Program-made: the position numbers and the translations under genes
NCBI RefSeq assembly: GCF_015679265.1
Contig: NZ_CP064942.1
Span: 3,266,001 to 3,330,000 of the forward strand
Length of the DNA: 64,000 nt
Origin: Pontivivens ytuae
GTDB taxonomy: Bacteria > Pseudomonadota > Alphaproteobacteria > Rhodobacterales > Rhodobacteraceae
Reading direction: 5' to 3'
The notes under the pieces: generated by a model
Told to the model about the DNA's origin: nothing
The model's input: only the letters and a program-made list of their open reading frames with translations
Databases searched by the model: none
Shown: one piece after another, positions 10,190 through 19,588 of the stretch
How the letters are laid out: the number at the start of each line of letters is the position of its first letter
How positions within the stretch are numbered: the stretch's first letter is position 1

Positions 10190-11050
10190 GTGCGTAAGCC
10201 CTTGATATATCGTCAGGCGTGGTCTGCGGGAGGGGCGACCTACGGTCGAACCGATCGTGTCGGGCGCCGGTCGATGGACGGTCTGACATCGGCGCCGCTG
10301 GCCCTTGATTTCGCGTTTCGCCCGCATGCGCGGACGGTGGTGGAACGCTGCGGGCGGGTCGAGGAGCGGCCGATCAGGGCTCTGACAGGCGGCGCGGTCG
10401 GCGTGGAGCCGGTGCAGTTCCTGGAAACCGACGGGCCGTCGGAATTCGTTGAAGTGCGCCCGGCGCCTTGGCTCCGCCAAGAAGTCGTCGAGGACCTGCG
10501 CGCTGCCGATGTGGCCGAGCATGAGCGGGTCTGGAACCGCGCCGATCCGGCGCTCTTCGCCCTCGCAGTGCGCGTGCGGGCCGATGCGCTGGGTGGCCCG
10601 CGGCTTGCGTCTCTAGAGCTCGAACACCTCACCCGAAATGCATTGGCGCGAAGCCTGGAGGCAGTGGGTGCGCGGCCTCGACCGAGGACCGTGAGAGGGC
10701 TTGATGCGCGGCGGCTGACCCGCGTGACGGAGTTCATCGACACCAATCTCGGTAGTGACTTGCGTCTTGGTGAACTCGCCGATGTTGCGGCAGTGAGTCG
10801 GCATCACTTCGGGCGCATGTTCGCGCTGGCTGTCGGGGCAACGCCCCATGCCTTCGTCGCCGCACGGCGAGTGCAGCGAGCCGCTGAGGCGATCCGGGCT
10901 GGCGCTAGAGTGGCACAGGCCGCTGTACATGTGGGTTACGCGCCTGGCCATAGCTTCCGTACCGCGTTCGCAGCACAGTTCGGCCGTACACCAAGGCGCT
11001 ATGCCCAAGTGGCCGGACATTCGGTTGGTTCGTTCAGCCGTTCATGCTAG
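10190..11050 (+). CDS. AraC family transcriptional regulator
   Basis: 286 residues. The start is a GTG at 10190 chosen because GGAGG lies at 10180-10184 with ideal spacing; the frame is open upstream to 9977 but shows no such site. The C-terminal ~100 residues carry the paired helix-turn-helix: L-R-L-G-E-L-A-D-V-A-A-V-S-R-H-H-F-G-R-M-F and, second, A-A-V-H-V-G-Y-A-P-G-H-S-F-R-T-A-F, ending in G-x-T-P-R-R-Y. The N-terminal half, with R-A-L-T-G-G and V-E-P-V-Q-F-L-E, is a sensor region of unknown ligand. It is divergent from the aldo/keto reductase, suggesting that this gene pair is the regulated unit (inference). Confidence 0.87.
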   Translation: MRKPLIYRQAWSAGGATYGRTDRVGRRSMDGLTSAPLALDFAFRPHARTVVERCGRVEERPIRALTGGAVGVEPVQFLETDGPSEFVEVRPAPWLRQEVVEDLRAADVAEHERVWNRADPALFALAVRVRADALGGPRLASLELEHLTRNALARSLEAVGARPRPRTVRGLDARRLTRVTEFIDTNLGSDLRLGELADVAAVSRHHFGRMFALAVGATPHAFVAARRVQRAAEAIRAGARVAQAAVHVGYAPGHSFRTAFAAQFGRTPRRYAQVAGHSVGSFSRSC

Positions 11051-13105
11051 TCGTCTGGAAATGGGTTAAGCTTATGGATTGTTTCAGCGGATGCGGCGCG
11101 CCGGTCCGGTTTCCAGTCCAATACACGGGCCTAAGATGCAGGCATGCAAAGCTGCATCACCGGTGGCTCGATAGCATCTGCGGCCCGCTCGATCGTGCAG
11201 GGTGGCCCTACGCAACACTGACACTACGTCTCCAGAGTTCTGCGTGAGCAATGGCGACGGCTTTCGCCTCGTCACGGTATCATTAACGTGTGCCCGAAGG
11301 ACCCGATCCGGTCTTGCACCTCCGATTTATCGATGAGATGGTCAACCCGATTTACACTATTTGTCTCCGCCCGAGCGATGTGGCTCTCAGGCAAGGCTGA
11401 GCGGCTCTCCGAAGCGAGAAAGGCGCGTTCCAAGGCGCCCCAAAGATAGGGCTGCATCTGGACGAGGTGCTGGGGTGCCTTCGTACCTTCGAGTACGGCA
11501 TCGACATCGACGCGTTGAGCGTTCCCGATCTCTTAGTATCGCACTTCGCCATGTCCGTTCGCGAGCGCCGCAGCCACCCACGGTCGAGAACTGTGGTTGG
11601 TGAGTATCAGCGAGTCCGCGGTCGTGGTCGAGGGCGATGGGGATGTCGGGAACGCGGCCGCTCGTTCGGATGCCCGCGATGGAGCGCGGCATCGTCTGGT
11701 TGGCCTCGAACAGTACGCGTTAGCAGGCGAAGGCCGCAGACATCTTGGCGCTCGTCGCAGCGCCGTGCCGTCCTCGTTGAAATGGACAAGGCCTGCGCTC
11801 GGTATCCATCCGGTGCTGACGCCGAACTAGATCGCCCGCTCTGCGGAGGTGAACGCGCGGGTGCGGCCGTCGCCGTACACCATGGCGAAGCTGATCCCGC
11901 AGACCGGGTCATCGGCATCGCGACGACTGAGCGCGTGAGCCATGACCGCCATTATCATCGGCCAGATGCTCTGAGCGACGTTCATCATGTTGAGATCTCC
12001 CCTAGGTGAGCATCAGAGCATCAGAGCATCAGAGCATCAGAGCATCAGAGCATCAGAGCGTCGAGCCCGTGCCCTCGCCTCAACCGGGAGGTACCGGTCC
12101 TCCTCTGCGGAGAGGTCCCCGGTGTCGCGTAGCGCACGGCGACGGTCCACGAGATCCAGGCGCAGAGGTGCCAGCGTCTCGGCAAACGGGTCGCCCTCTT
12201 AGACATCGGCGAGGGCGGCGCAGCGTTGGCAGAGCGTGGACCAGGTTGCGTAGTCGAGGAAGGCCCGCGGGCTGCATGGGTGCCTTCGGGGCTCGCAACG
12301 CGCGCGTCGCTGTCAGGCGCAAAGAGATTGGGCTCAACTTTAAGGACCGCGTCAAGGAGGCCCGTCTGATCCGCCTCGGTCGCGCGCAACATGGCTCCCC
12401 ACGTTGGAGATGCCGGCGGCCACGATCCGCAGGTCACCAAGATCGTCGAAGCGGGCGGCGTCGACCACGAACGCGCCTCAGGATGATCGCCGCTATGGGC
12501 ACGCTTCATCACGGCGCGGGCCTGACCCTCTCGTGGTCGTTGACCTCTGCGAAGACGCGCCTGTGGTCTCCAACTCTATCATCAACTTGGTCTTCTTCAT
12601 CGAGGCCCCCGCCCGACCGCTCGACAATTTTCGTCGCCGAGACGCGGATGCCCCGCAGCCTGGGGCTACGCCAACGGCTGACCTGCACGTCGGCACGATC
12701 ACGATGCTCCATACAGTGTCATTGGCAGAGGATGGCTTGCTTGCAGTCGCCAGACGGGTCGAGATGGCTATGGAGCCCCAGGGTACATCAACCACTGCGG
12801 ATGACCGGACACTCGCGTTGTCAACGATCAAGTCAATTGCCTAACTAAGTTTCATGACCGATGAGGAGGGTGCCTTCGGCGGTCATGTTCAGTTACCGCT
12901 TCCAGATCTGACGCCCATTCCCGAGCTACTCGACCAAGGCATATTCCCACATCAAGCGGAGTAGCACCCGACCGAAGACATCATCGCGGCCACTCCGGTT
13001 CTATCGTGTCTCGTGGAACTATCACGGGCATCATGCTTTGGAGCAGCCCGATATATCGCTCGACATGGTCGATGTCGGGCGACACGGGCTCGTCGTCTGG
13101 ATGAC
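11051..13105. other. Decayed, gene-poor region
   Basis: No intact gene is supported over two kilobases. On the minus strand, coding-like peptide runs continue from one frame to another across stops in 11270-12000 and 12080-12500, as expected of old pseudogenes; I could not name their families. A plus-strand frame at 12854-12967 begins M-T-D-E-E-G-A-F and soon stops, with similar text resuming in another frame to about 13120. The 8-bp tandem repeat at 12011 lies in the middle. Confidence 0.5.
12011..12058. repeat. Six perfect tandem copies of an 8-bp unit
   Basis: The unit CATCAGAG is repeated six times without a mismatch. Because 8 is not a multiple of 3, gain or loss of a unit would shift any reading frame crossing it, the hallmark of simple-sequence contingency loci; here the frames around it look decayed. 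Confidence 0.95.
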
Positions 13106-14470
13106 CTATTCCTCCGCGACCGGCAACTCCAACACTACAGTCAGACCACCTCCGCCTCCGTTGAGCAGAAGCCGGCCTCCGAACGCCTCGGCGACCGCTG
13201 AGGCGATCGGCAGACCCAGTCCACTGCCTTCGCCGGGGCGTCCCTGTCCGAAGCGGGAGAGCGCCATTTCGAACTGGTCCGGCGCGAGACCTTGCCCATC
13301 ATCGGACACGCTGAGCACGGAGTACGGGCCTTTCCGGCGCAACTCGACCGTGACCCGCGACAAACCTGCCCCGCCATGCTTCAGGGCATTGACCAGCAGG
13401 TTCTCGACGGCCTGGCCCAACAGGACGCTGTCCACTCTCGCCATGATCGGCGTTGTGACCTTGGGCTCGCGAAGCTGCACCCCCTGAGCCATCGCGGCCG
13501 AACGGTGACGCGCAACGGCGCGCTCCACGACCAGGACGATATCCACCGGGTCCAGCTGGTCGGGCGGCGGAGCGGAGCGCGCGCGTTCGAAGGCCAGCAG
13601 ATCCTCGGACAGCCGCGCGGCATGGCTGGCCGCCTCGATCAAGTCGTCACTGCGTTCGCGCAGGTCCTCGGGCGTGCGCGACGCCGCGACGGCCTGGCTC
13701 AGCGCCAGCACACCCGCAATCGGGTTGCGCAACTGATGCGCGGCGTCGGAGATGAAGCTGTCCTTCGCGCGCATGGTCGCCGCCATGTCGGACAGGAGCG
13801 TGTTCAGACGCCCAACGATTCCGCGCACCTCCTGCGGAATGGGTCGAGCGATCGGGGTGAGGTCCTCGGCAGAGCGGCGCGCGATGGCGTGTTCGAGATC
13901 GGTGAGCGGGGCAAGGCCCAGCCGGACGCCGAACCACACGGTCAGCGCGACCGCGATCAGCAGGGTGGACATCACGAAGTAGGTGCGCCCCGACAGGCTG
14001 CGCACGAAGCCATCGCGCAGCGACAGGTTCTGCCAGACCGTGAACGTGAAATCGCCGGTCAGGTTGTCCACGTCCATGCGGTCGGTGAACCGCACGGCAC
14101 GAACCCTTGCTCCGTGGTAGTCGGCATCGAAATACGCGAACTCCTCACCGTTCGTGTCGGGCGGCGGCACGGGCGGGGTGGCGTAGCCCGTGACGAAGAC
14201 GCCGTCGGGTGCATAGACGTGATAGAAGACCGGGCCACCCGAGGTGTTGCGCAACAGGTCCCGCGTCTCACTGCTCAGCGCATCGCCTCCGCTGATCGCG
14301 GTGTCGCGAGAGATCCCGAGCGCCGTGACGAGGAGAGACCTGTCGAAACGGTCCGCCGCGCGCGCCTGCGCGTCGTTGCCGGCCCAGATCGCCACGGCTG
14401 CGGATATGGTCAGCAGCGGGACGAGGATGATGAGCGTGAGCCGCAGGCGCAGCGATGCGGTCCGCATCAT
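13106..14470 (-). CDS. Two-component sensor histidine kinase, TctE/QseC-like
   Basis: 454 residues. A first membrane segment covers about residues 8-30, a periplasmic domain about 31-165, and a second membrane segment about 166-188. Then follow a HAMP-like linker and the H-box S-F-I-S-D-A-A-H-Q-L-R-N-P, with the phospho-accepting His near residue 245. The ATPase domain shows N-L-L-V-N-A-L-K-H-G (N-box), D-D-G-Q-G-L (G1) and G-S-G-L-G-L-P-I (G2). It is co-transcribed with the response regulator (ATGA overlap at 14467-14470), and the pair is divergent from the solute-binding gene. This arrangement matches TctD-TctE systems that sense tricarboxylates (family knowledge); the true ligand is not shown. 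Confidence 0.93.
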   Translation of the reverse strand: MMRTASLRLRLTLIILVPLLTISAAVAIWAGNDAQARAADRFDRSLLVTALGISRDTAISGGDALSSETRDLLRNTSGGPVFYHVYAPDGVFVTGYATPPVPPPDTNGEEFAYFDADYHGARVRAVRFTDRMDVDNLTGDFTFTVWQNLSLRDGFVRSLSGRTYFVMSTLLIAVALTVWFGVRLGLAPLTDLEHAIARRSAEDLTPIARPIPQEVRGIVGRLNTLLSDMAATMRAKDSFISDAAHQLRNPIAGVLALSQAVAASRTPEDLRERSDDLIEAASHAARLSEDLLAFERARSAPPPDQLDPVDIVLVVERAVARHRSAAMAQGVQLREPKVTTPIMARVDSVLLGQAVENLLVNALKHGGAGLSRVTVELRRKGPYSVLSVSDDGQGLAPDQFEMALSRFGQGRPGEGSGLGLPIASAVAEAFGGRLLLNGGGGGLTVVLELPVAEE

Positions 14471-15138
14471 CGGCCCGTCTCACCCATTGCATATCCGATG
14501 CCCCGTCGCACCGTGATCTCTATCCCCGAGCTGCGCAGCCGTTTGCGCAGCCGCGAGACATATACTTCCACCACGGAGTCCTCCACGTCGGCCCCCGTGC
14601 CATAGAGGCTGTCGAGCAGCGCCTGCTTGGAGACGAAGCGCCCGCGTGCGCCGAGCAGCGTCTCGAAGAGCGCAACCTCGCGGCGGGGGATCGACAGATC
14701 GCCGGAGGGCCCCATGACCGCGCGGGCCACCGGGTCGAACCGGAGCGGGCCCAGCCGCAGCAGGCCCGGATCGGTGGTGGGACCACGCCGCGCGAGCGCG
14801 CGCACCCGGGCGCTCAGCTCAGCCAGCTCGAACGGTTTGGGAAGGTAGTCGTCGGCGCCGGCATCGAGCCCGGCGACCTTCTCTTCCAGCTCAGACTGCG
14901 CGGTCAGCATCAGCACCGGCCGCATGTCCCCCCGCTTGCGCATTGCGCGCAGCACGTCGAGCCCGCTCATTCCCGGCAGCTTGATGTCGAGGATGACGAG
15001 GTCCCCACCATCGTCGCGCAGGAAGGCATCCGCCTCCGCCCCGTCATGGATCAGGTCAACCGCATGCCCCTCGTCACGCAGGCGGTAGGCAATGCCTTTC
15101 GCCACGGATACGTTGTCCTCGACGATGACGATGCGCAT
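14467..15138 (-). CDS. OmpR-family response regulator, TctD-like
   Basis: 223 residues from ATG 15138. Receiver domain at 1-115 with acidic pair E7/D8, phospho-acceptor D51 in L-V-I-L-D-I-K-L-P-G, T-A in M-L-T-A-Q and K in Y-L-P-K-P-F. The C-terminal winged helix (about 125-220) ends V-V-E-V-Y-V-S-R-L-R-K-R-L and I-R-R-G-I-G-Y-A-M, typical of OmpR/QseB/TctD. The gene starts 121 bp from the divergent solute-binding gene. Direct repeats of GTGAAAG with 11-bp period just upstream of its start are a good candidate for its own binding site. Confidence 0.93.
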   Translation of the reverse strand: MRIVIVEDNVSVAKGIAYRLRDEGHAVDLIHDGAEADAFLRDDGGDLVILDIKLPGMSGLDVLRAMRKRGDMRPVLMLTAQSELEEKVAGLDAGADDYLPKPFELAELSARVRALARRGPTTDPGLLRLGPLRFDPVARAVMGPSGDLSIPRREVALFETLLGARGRFVSKQALLDSLYGTGADVEDSVVEVYVSRLRKRLRSSGIEITVRRGIGYAMGETGR

Positions 15139-15149
15139 TTTTCGGGTCC

Positions 15150-15167
15150 GTGAAAGGTTCGTGAAAG
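15150..15167. promoter_or_regulatory. Candidate response-regulator binding site (direct repeat)
   Basis: GTGAAAG occurs at 15150-15156 and again at 15161-15167. An 11-bp period of a 7-bp direct repeat is the standard layout for OmpR/PhoB-type dimers bound head to tail. It lies in the gap between the response regulator gene and the divergent tctC-like gene, so it could control both. Confidence 0.5.
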
Positions 15168-15259
15168 ACTGGCACTGAAGTCTGCGCGCATCAAGGCGGC
15201 ACCATAACCGCCTGGGGAGCTGAGCGGGGCGATGGACGACCCGCGATAGGGAGGACGAA

Positions 15260-16360
15260 ATGACCACATTCAACAGCCGCGCCGCGGCCCTCATCGCGAC
15301 CGCATCCGCGCTCGGGCTCGCCGCGCCGGCGCTGGCCGACGACCACGCGCTCGACCTGACGGGCGAGACGGTGGAGTGGATCATCCCGTTCTCCGAGACG
15401 GGCGGATCGGCCCGCTGGGCAAACTTCTACGCGCCGCTGCTGAGCGAGGCGCTGCCGGGCAACCCGACGGTCGTCGTGACCTTCATGCCAGGTGCCGGCT
15501 CCACCCGCGGTGCGAACCACTTCCAGGGCCTCAGCTACGAGGACGGCACGACGATCTTCGGCTCCTCGGGCTCGACGCAGTTCCCTTATCTGCTCAACGA
15601 CCCGCGCGTGCGCTACGAGTACGGCGACTGGAATGTCGTGCTGGCCTCCGGCACCGGCGGCGTGGCCTACCTCCCCGCCGACCTGGCGGCCGAGCTCGAA
15701 GAGGGCGGCGTCGAAGCACTTATGGATGACAACTTCATCTACGGAAGCCAGGGGGCCACGCGCCTCGACCTCGTGCCGCTGCTGGCATGGGAGATGCTCG
15801 GCCTCGACGTCGAGCCCGTCTTCGGCATCGAGGGCCGCGGCGACGGCCGCCTGATGTTCGAGCGGGGCGAGGCCAATATCGACTACCAGACCTCGTCCTC
15901 CTACCTCTCCGGCGTCGTGCCGCTGGTCGAGGCGGGTACCGCGGTGCCATGGTTCGCCTTCGGCGCGCTGGATGCGGACGGCAACGTCGTGCGCGACCCG
16001 ACCTTCCCCGATATGCCGAGCTTCGCCGAGGTCTGCGAGGCGGCCCCGAACTGCGAGACGTCCGGCCCCGTGTGGGACGCATGGCTCGCCTTCTTCACCG
16101 CGGGCTTCCCGGCGCAGAAGATGGTGTTCCTGCCCGCGGGCGCACCGCAGGCGGCGATCGACACCTATACCAACGCGTTCCAGGCGATCACCGAGCGTGA
16201 CGACTTTGCCGACATCTCCGAGGCGCGCCTCGGCGTCTATCCGCAGATGACCGGCGCGGCGGCACAAACCGCCCTCGAAAGCGCCACCCAGGTGCCCGAG
16301 GAGGCGCAGGCCTACGTCATCGAATGGCTGGCCGATCGCTACGGCGTCGTGCTCGAGTAA
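15260..16360 (+). CDS. tctC: Tripartite tricarboxylate transporter solute-binding protein (Bug/TctC family), locus 1
   Basis: 366 residues. A signal peptide of ~26 residues ends at A-L-A-D. The mature protein has the two-lobed Bug fold pattern: V-E-W-I-I-P-F-S-E-T-G-G-S-A-R-W near the N-terminus replaces the common P-x-x-P-G-G-x-x-D segment, and F-M-P-G-A-G-S-T-R-G-A-N follows. A good ribosome site (AGGGAGG) precedes the ATG. It delivers a carboxylate to the membrane part encoded next. The paralogue at 46482 shares many segments, including R-D-P-R-V-R-Y, D-L-V-P-L-L-A, I-D-Y-Q-T and V-R-D-P-T-F-P-D-M-P, so the two loci arose by duplication or bind related ligands. Confidence 0.92.
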   Translation: MTTFNSRAAALIATASALGLAAPALADDHALDLTGETVEWIIPFSETGGSARWANFYAPLLSEALPGNPTVVVTFMPGAGSTRGANHFQGLSYEDGTTIFGSSGSTQFPYLLNDPRVRYEYGDWNVVLASGTGGVAYLPADLAAELEEGGVEALMDDNFIYGSQGATRLDLVPLLAWEMLGLDVEPVFGIEGRGDGRLMFERGEANIDYQTSSSYLSGVVPLVEAGTAVPWFAFGALDADGNVVRDPTFPDMPSFAEVCEAAPNCETSGPVWDAWLAFFTAGFPAQKMVFLPAGAPQAAIDTYTNAFQAITERDDFADISEARLGVYPQMTGAAAQTALESATQVPEEAQAYVIEWLADRYGVVLE

Positions 16361-16369
16361 ACGGTCCCC

Positions 16370-16396
16370 GCGCCTCCGGATCCGATCCGGGGGCGC
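16370..16396 (+). terminator. Hairpin between tctC-like and TctA-TctB genes, locus 1
   Basis: Arms of 11 bases, GCGCCTCCGGA and TCCGGGGGCGC, pair over a 5-base loop with one G-T wobble. It has no T-run. A hairpin after the solute-binding gene is a common way to make more binding protein than membrane protein by stabilising the upstream mRNA or by partial termination. The second TTT locus has one in the same position. Confidence 0.5.
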
Positions 16397-16433
16397 GCAT
16401 CGTGCCCGCTCCATTCAGTGAACGGAGGCCGTG

Positions 16434-18461
16434 ATGGACCTCTTTGCGACCGCGATGCCCGCGCTTGGCGAGGCATTCGGCATGATCCTGCAACCCACCG
16501 TGCTGGGCTATCTCGTGCTCGGCGTCGTGATGGGCCTGTGCATCGGCGTCTTTCCGGGCCTCGGCGGCATCGCGGGCCTGTCGCTCCTGCTGCCCTTCAT
16601 GTTCGGCATGGAGCCGCTCTACGGTCTCGCGCTGATGGTGGGCATGGTCGCGGTCGTGCCGACCTCCGACACCTTCGCCAGCGTGCTGATGGGCATACCG
16701 GGATCCTCGGCCAGCCAGGCGACCGTCCTCGACGGCTTTCCTCTGGCGCGCAAGGGGCAGGCGGCGCGGGCGCTGTCCGCCGCCTTCGCCTCCTCGCTCT
16801 TCGGCGGCATCGTGGGCGCCGCCTTCCTGACCTTCTTCATCCTTGCGGCACGCCCGATCGTGCTCGCGTTCCAGACGCCCGAGCTTCTGATGGTCACGAT
16901 CTTCGGGCTGTCGATGGTCGGCATCCTGGCGGGCCGCGTCGCGATCAAGGGGATCGTGGCGGCCTGTCTCGGCCTGCTCATCGGCACCGTCGGGGAGGGT
17001 GCGGCCTCGGGCGAGCTGCGCATGTCCACCTATGACATGCCCTACCTGGTGGACGGGCTGAGGCTCGTCATCGTGGGCCTTGCCATCTTCGCCGTGCCCG
17101 AGATCATCGCCCTCTTGCGTCAGGACAAGGCCATCGCCGACCGACAGGTGCTGGGCGGCGGCTGGCTGGTTGGAGTGCGGGACTGGTGGGCGAACCGCTG
17201 GCTTTCCGTGCGCTGCTCACTCATCGGGGTCACGGTCGGCGTGATCCCGGGCCTCGGCGGCTCGGTCGTGGACTGGATCGCCTATGGCCACGCGGTACAG
17301 ACCGCCAAGGACAAGTCCGGCTTCGGCTCCGGCGACATCCGCGGCGTGGTCGGCCCCGAAAGCTCGAACAACGCCAAGGAAGGCGGTGGCCTGGTGCCCA
17401 CGCTGCTCTTCGGCATTCCCGGCTCCGGCTCGATGGCGATCTTCATCTCGGGCGTCGCCCTGCTGGGCACCGGGCAGATCGAGGTCGGCCCCTCGATGAT
17501 CAACAACAACCTCAACTTCACCTACGCGATCGTCTGGTTGCTGGCGCTCGCCAACATCGTGGGCACGCTGATCTGCATCGCGGCTGCAGGCGGCATCGCC
17601 CGGCTGACCACGATCCGCTTCGCCCTGCTCGCCCCGTTCCTCTTCATGATCATCGCCTTCGCCGCGTTCCAGTCACGCCAGTCGATCTGGGACCTCGTGG
17701 CGCTGTTCGGGCTGGGCCTGCTCGGCATCCTGATGCGCCGCTTCGACTGGTCGCGCCCGGCCTTCCTGATCGGCTTCGTGCTCTCCGCCCCGGCGGAGCG
17801 CTACACCAACCAGGCCTACCAGATCGCGAGCTCCCGCTTCCGCCGCGGTTTCGAGGAGGGGATCGACTACATCTTCAGCCCCATCGTGATCGTGCTGATC
17901 GTCATCACGCTGATCTCGGTGGTCGTGGGTTTGCGGCAGGCCAAGAACATCCAGGCCGAGGGCCAGGTGAATTCGGGCGGCAAGCGCGCGCCGTTCCTCT
18001 TCCTGCTCGCCGTGACCGCCTATATCGCCGTCTCCTACTGGGATGCGGCGAGCATCCCCGACTATGCCCGCACGGACCGCGTCTTCCCGGTCTTCGTGGC
18101 GACGGTCGGGCTGATCGGCTGCGCGCTCCTGCTCCTCCAGATGCGCCTGCGCAGCGAGGAGCACGCCCTCTTCGCCGATCGCGAGATGATGGACCGCGAC
18201 GTGAACGCCTATGGCCTCTGGCCGACACTGGCCTGGTTCGGAGGGCTGCTCGCGCTCACCGCCCTGCTGGGCTTCATCCTGGCGCTGGCGCTCTTCCTCG
18301 TGGGCTTCATCCGCTATCGCGCGGGCAAGGGCTGGGCCTATGCAGGAGGCTACACCGTGGCGGGCATCGCCTTCATCTGCGGGATGGCCGCGACGCTGAA
18401 CCGCGACTTCCCACCGGGCCTCCTCCAATCCTATCTCGATCTGCCGTGGCCGCTGACATGA
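16434..18461 (+). CDS. TctA-TctB fusion, membrane part of TTT transporter, locus 1
   Basis: 675 residues. The ATG at 16434 is preferred over the GTG at 16431 because GGAGG at 16424-16428 is then five bases away. Residues about 1-500 are the TctA subunit with ~12 membrane segments and the signature G-V-F-P-G-L-G-G (near 40), matched by V-I-P-G-L-G-G-S-V-V-D-W in the second half, plus P-E-S-S-N-N-A-K-E-G-G. Residues about 520-675 contain four more membrane segments, the size and place of TctB, which is normally a separate ~150-residue protein. It imports the ligand held by the solute-binding protein using an ion gradient. The stop overlaps the start of the PrpF-type gene (ATGA). Confidence 0.93.
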   Translation: MDLFATAMPALGEAFGMILQPTVLGYLVLGVVMGLCIGVFPGLGGIAGLSLLLPFMFGMEPLYGLALMVGMVAVVPTSDTFASVLMGIPGSSASQATVLDGFPLARKGQAARALSAAFASSLFGGIVGAAFLTFFILAARPIVLAFQTPELLMVTIFGLSMVGILAGRVAIKGIVAACLGLLIGTVGEGAASGELRMSTYDMPYLVDGLRLVIVGLAIFAVPEIIALLRQDKAIADRQVLGGGWLVGVRDWWANRWLSVRCSLIGVTVGVIPGLGGSVVDWIAYGHAVQTAKDKSGFGSGDIRGVVGPESSNNAKEGGGLVPTLLFGIPGSGSMAIFISGVALLGTGQIEVGPSMINNNLNFTYAIVWLLALANIVGTLICIAAAGGIARLTTIRFALLAPFLFMIIAFAAFQSRQSIWDLVALFGLGLLGILMRRFDWSRPAFLIGFVLSAPAERYTNQAYQIASSRFRRGFEEGIDYIFSPIVIVLIVITLISVVVGLRQAKNIQAEGQVNSGGKRAPFLFLLAVTAYIAVSYWDAASIPDYARTDRVFPVFVATVGLIGCALLLLQMRLRSEEHALFADREMMDRDVNAYGLWPTLAWFGGLLALTALLGFILALALFLVGFIRYRAGKGWAYAGGYTVAGIAFICGMAATLNRDFPPGLLQSYLDLPWPLT

Positions 18462-19534
18462 CCCAAGACGCCGTTCCCTTCTGGTTCCTGCGGGGGGGCA
18501 CCTCGCGCGGGCCCTATTTCCGCCGCTCCGACCTGCCCGAGGACCGCGAGGCGCTGGCCCGGCTGCTGATCGGCGTCGTCGGATCGGGCCATCCGCTCAA
18601 CATCGACGGCATCGGCGGCGGCAACGCCGTGACGACGAAGGTCGCTATGCTCTCGGCCAGCGACGACGACTGGGCCGACATCGACTACTTCTTCGCGCAG
18701 GTCAGCGTGGAGGACCGGCAGGTCGATTTCAAACCGACCTGCGGCAACATCCTGTCGGGCGTGGGCCCCGCAGCGATCGAGATGGGTCTCGTTCCCGCGA
18801 CCGATCCCGTCACCCGCGTGCGCATCCGCGCGGTCAACACCGGCGCACGCGTGGAGGCGGAGGTGCAGACGCCCGGCGGACAGGTCCGCTATGACGGCGA
18901 GACCGCGATCGACGGCGTGCCCGGAACCGCCGCGCCGGTGGGCCTGCAGTTCATGGACACGGTCGGCGGGGCCACCGGCGCTTTCCTGCCCACCGGCAAC
19001 CCCGTCGACGAGATCGAGGGCAGGCGCGTCACCTGCATGGACGTGGCCATGCCCATGGTGATCGCACTGGCCGCCGATTTCGGCCTGACCGGGTACGAAA
19101 GCGTGGCCGAGCTCGAAGCGAATACCGACTTCTTCGCGCGGATGGAAACGGTGCGCCGCGCCGCCGGGGTCGCGATGGGAATGGGCGATGTCTCCACGTC
19201 CGTCACACCGAAGTTCGGCCTGCTCGCCCCGGCCCGCGACGGCGGCACCGTTGCCGCCCGCTACTTCATGCCGTGGCGGACGCACCCCTCGATGGCGGTG
19301 ACCGGGGCGCAGTGCCTCGCCTCCTGCGTACTGACCCCCGGTACGGTGGCCGAGGGTCTGGCAGAGACCCCGGATGCCGGGCCGGAGACGGTCGTGCTCG
19401 AACATGCTTCCGGCCGGATCGAGGTCATCGTGGACTACAGCCGCGACGCGGACGGGATCACCCTGCGCTCCGCCGGGCTGGTGCGCACCGCTCGGCTGAT
19501 CGCACGCGGGGAGCTGCTGATCCCGCAGGCTTGA
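18458..19534 (+). CDS. PrpF/GalD-family isomerase (4-oxalomesaconate tautomerase-like)
   Basis: 358 residues. The start (ATG 18458) lies inside the stop of the transporter gene. Family landmarks are the opening F-L-R-G-G-T-S-R-G-P-Y-F, N-I-D-G-I-G-G-G-N-A-V-T-T-K-V-A and the P-T-C-G-N-I-L-S-G-V-G segment with the catalytic-type Cys, followed by a second diaminopimelate-epimerase-like domain. Known members isomerise aconitate in the 2-methylcitrate pathway (PrpF) or 4-oxalomesaconate in gallate breakdown (GalD). Coupling to a TTT importer suggests that the imported substrate, a tricarboxylate or oxalomesaconate-like compound, is the isomerised compound (inference). Confidence 0.88.
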   Translation: MTQDAVPFWFLRGGTSRGPYFRRSDLPEDREALARLLIGVVGSGHPLNIDGIGGGNAVTTKVAMLSASDDDWADIDYFFAQVSVEDRQVDFKPTCGNILSGVGPAAIEMGLVPATDPVTRVRIRAVNTGARVEAEVQTPGGQVRYDGETAIDGVPGTAAPVGLQFMDTVGGATGAFLPTGNPVDEIEGRRVTCMDVAMPMVIALAADFGLTGYESVAELEANTDFFARMETVRRAAGVAMGMGDVSTSVTPKFGLLAPARDGGTVAARYFMPWRTHPSMAVTGAQCLASCVLTPGTVAEGLAETPDAGPETVVLEHASGRIEVIVDYSRDADGITLRSAGLVRTARLIARGELLIPQA

Positions 19535-19543
19535 AGGCCACAG

Positions 19544-19568
19544 GCATGCTTGGTATACAATGGCATGC
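19544..19568. promoter_or_regulatory. Candidate operator upstream of the small gene
   Basis: The hexamer GCATGC occurs at 19544-19549 and 19563-19568, flanking TTGGTATACAA. The core resembles the TTGTAT/ATACAA half-sites near the GntR genes but with different spacing, so it may be a variant site or chance. Confidence 0.25.
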
Positions 19569-19588
19569 AAATCAAGCTGGAGGCCGCC

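Noticed and set aside
12011..12058. CRISPR-like array
   Set aside because: Units are 8 bp and contiguous with no spacers; this is a simple tandem repeat.
17186..18457. N-terminal 424-residue extension of the PrpF-type frame
   Set aside because: Out-of-frame reading of the TctA gene; the true start is the ATGA overlap at 18458.
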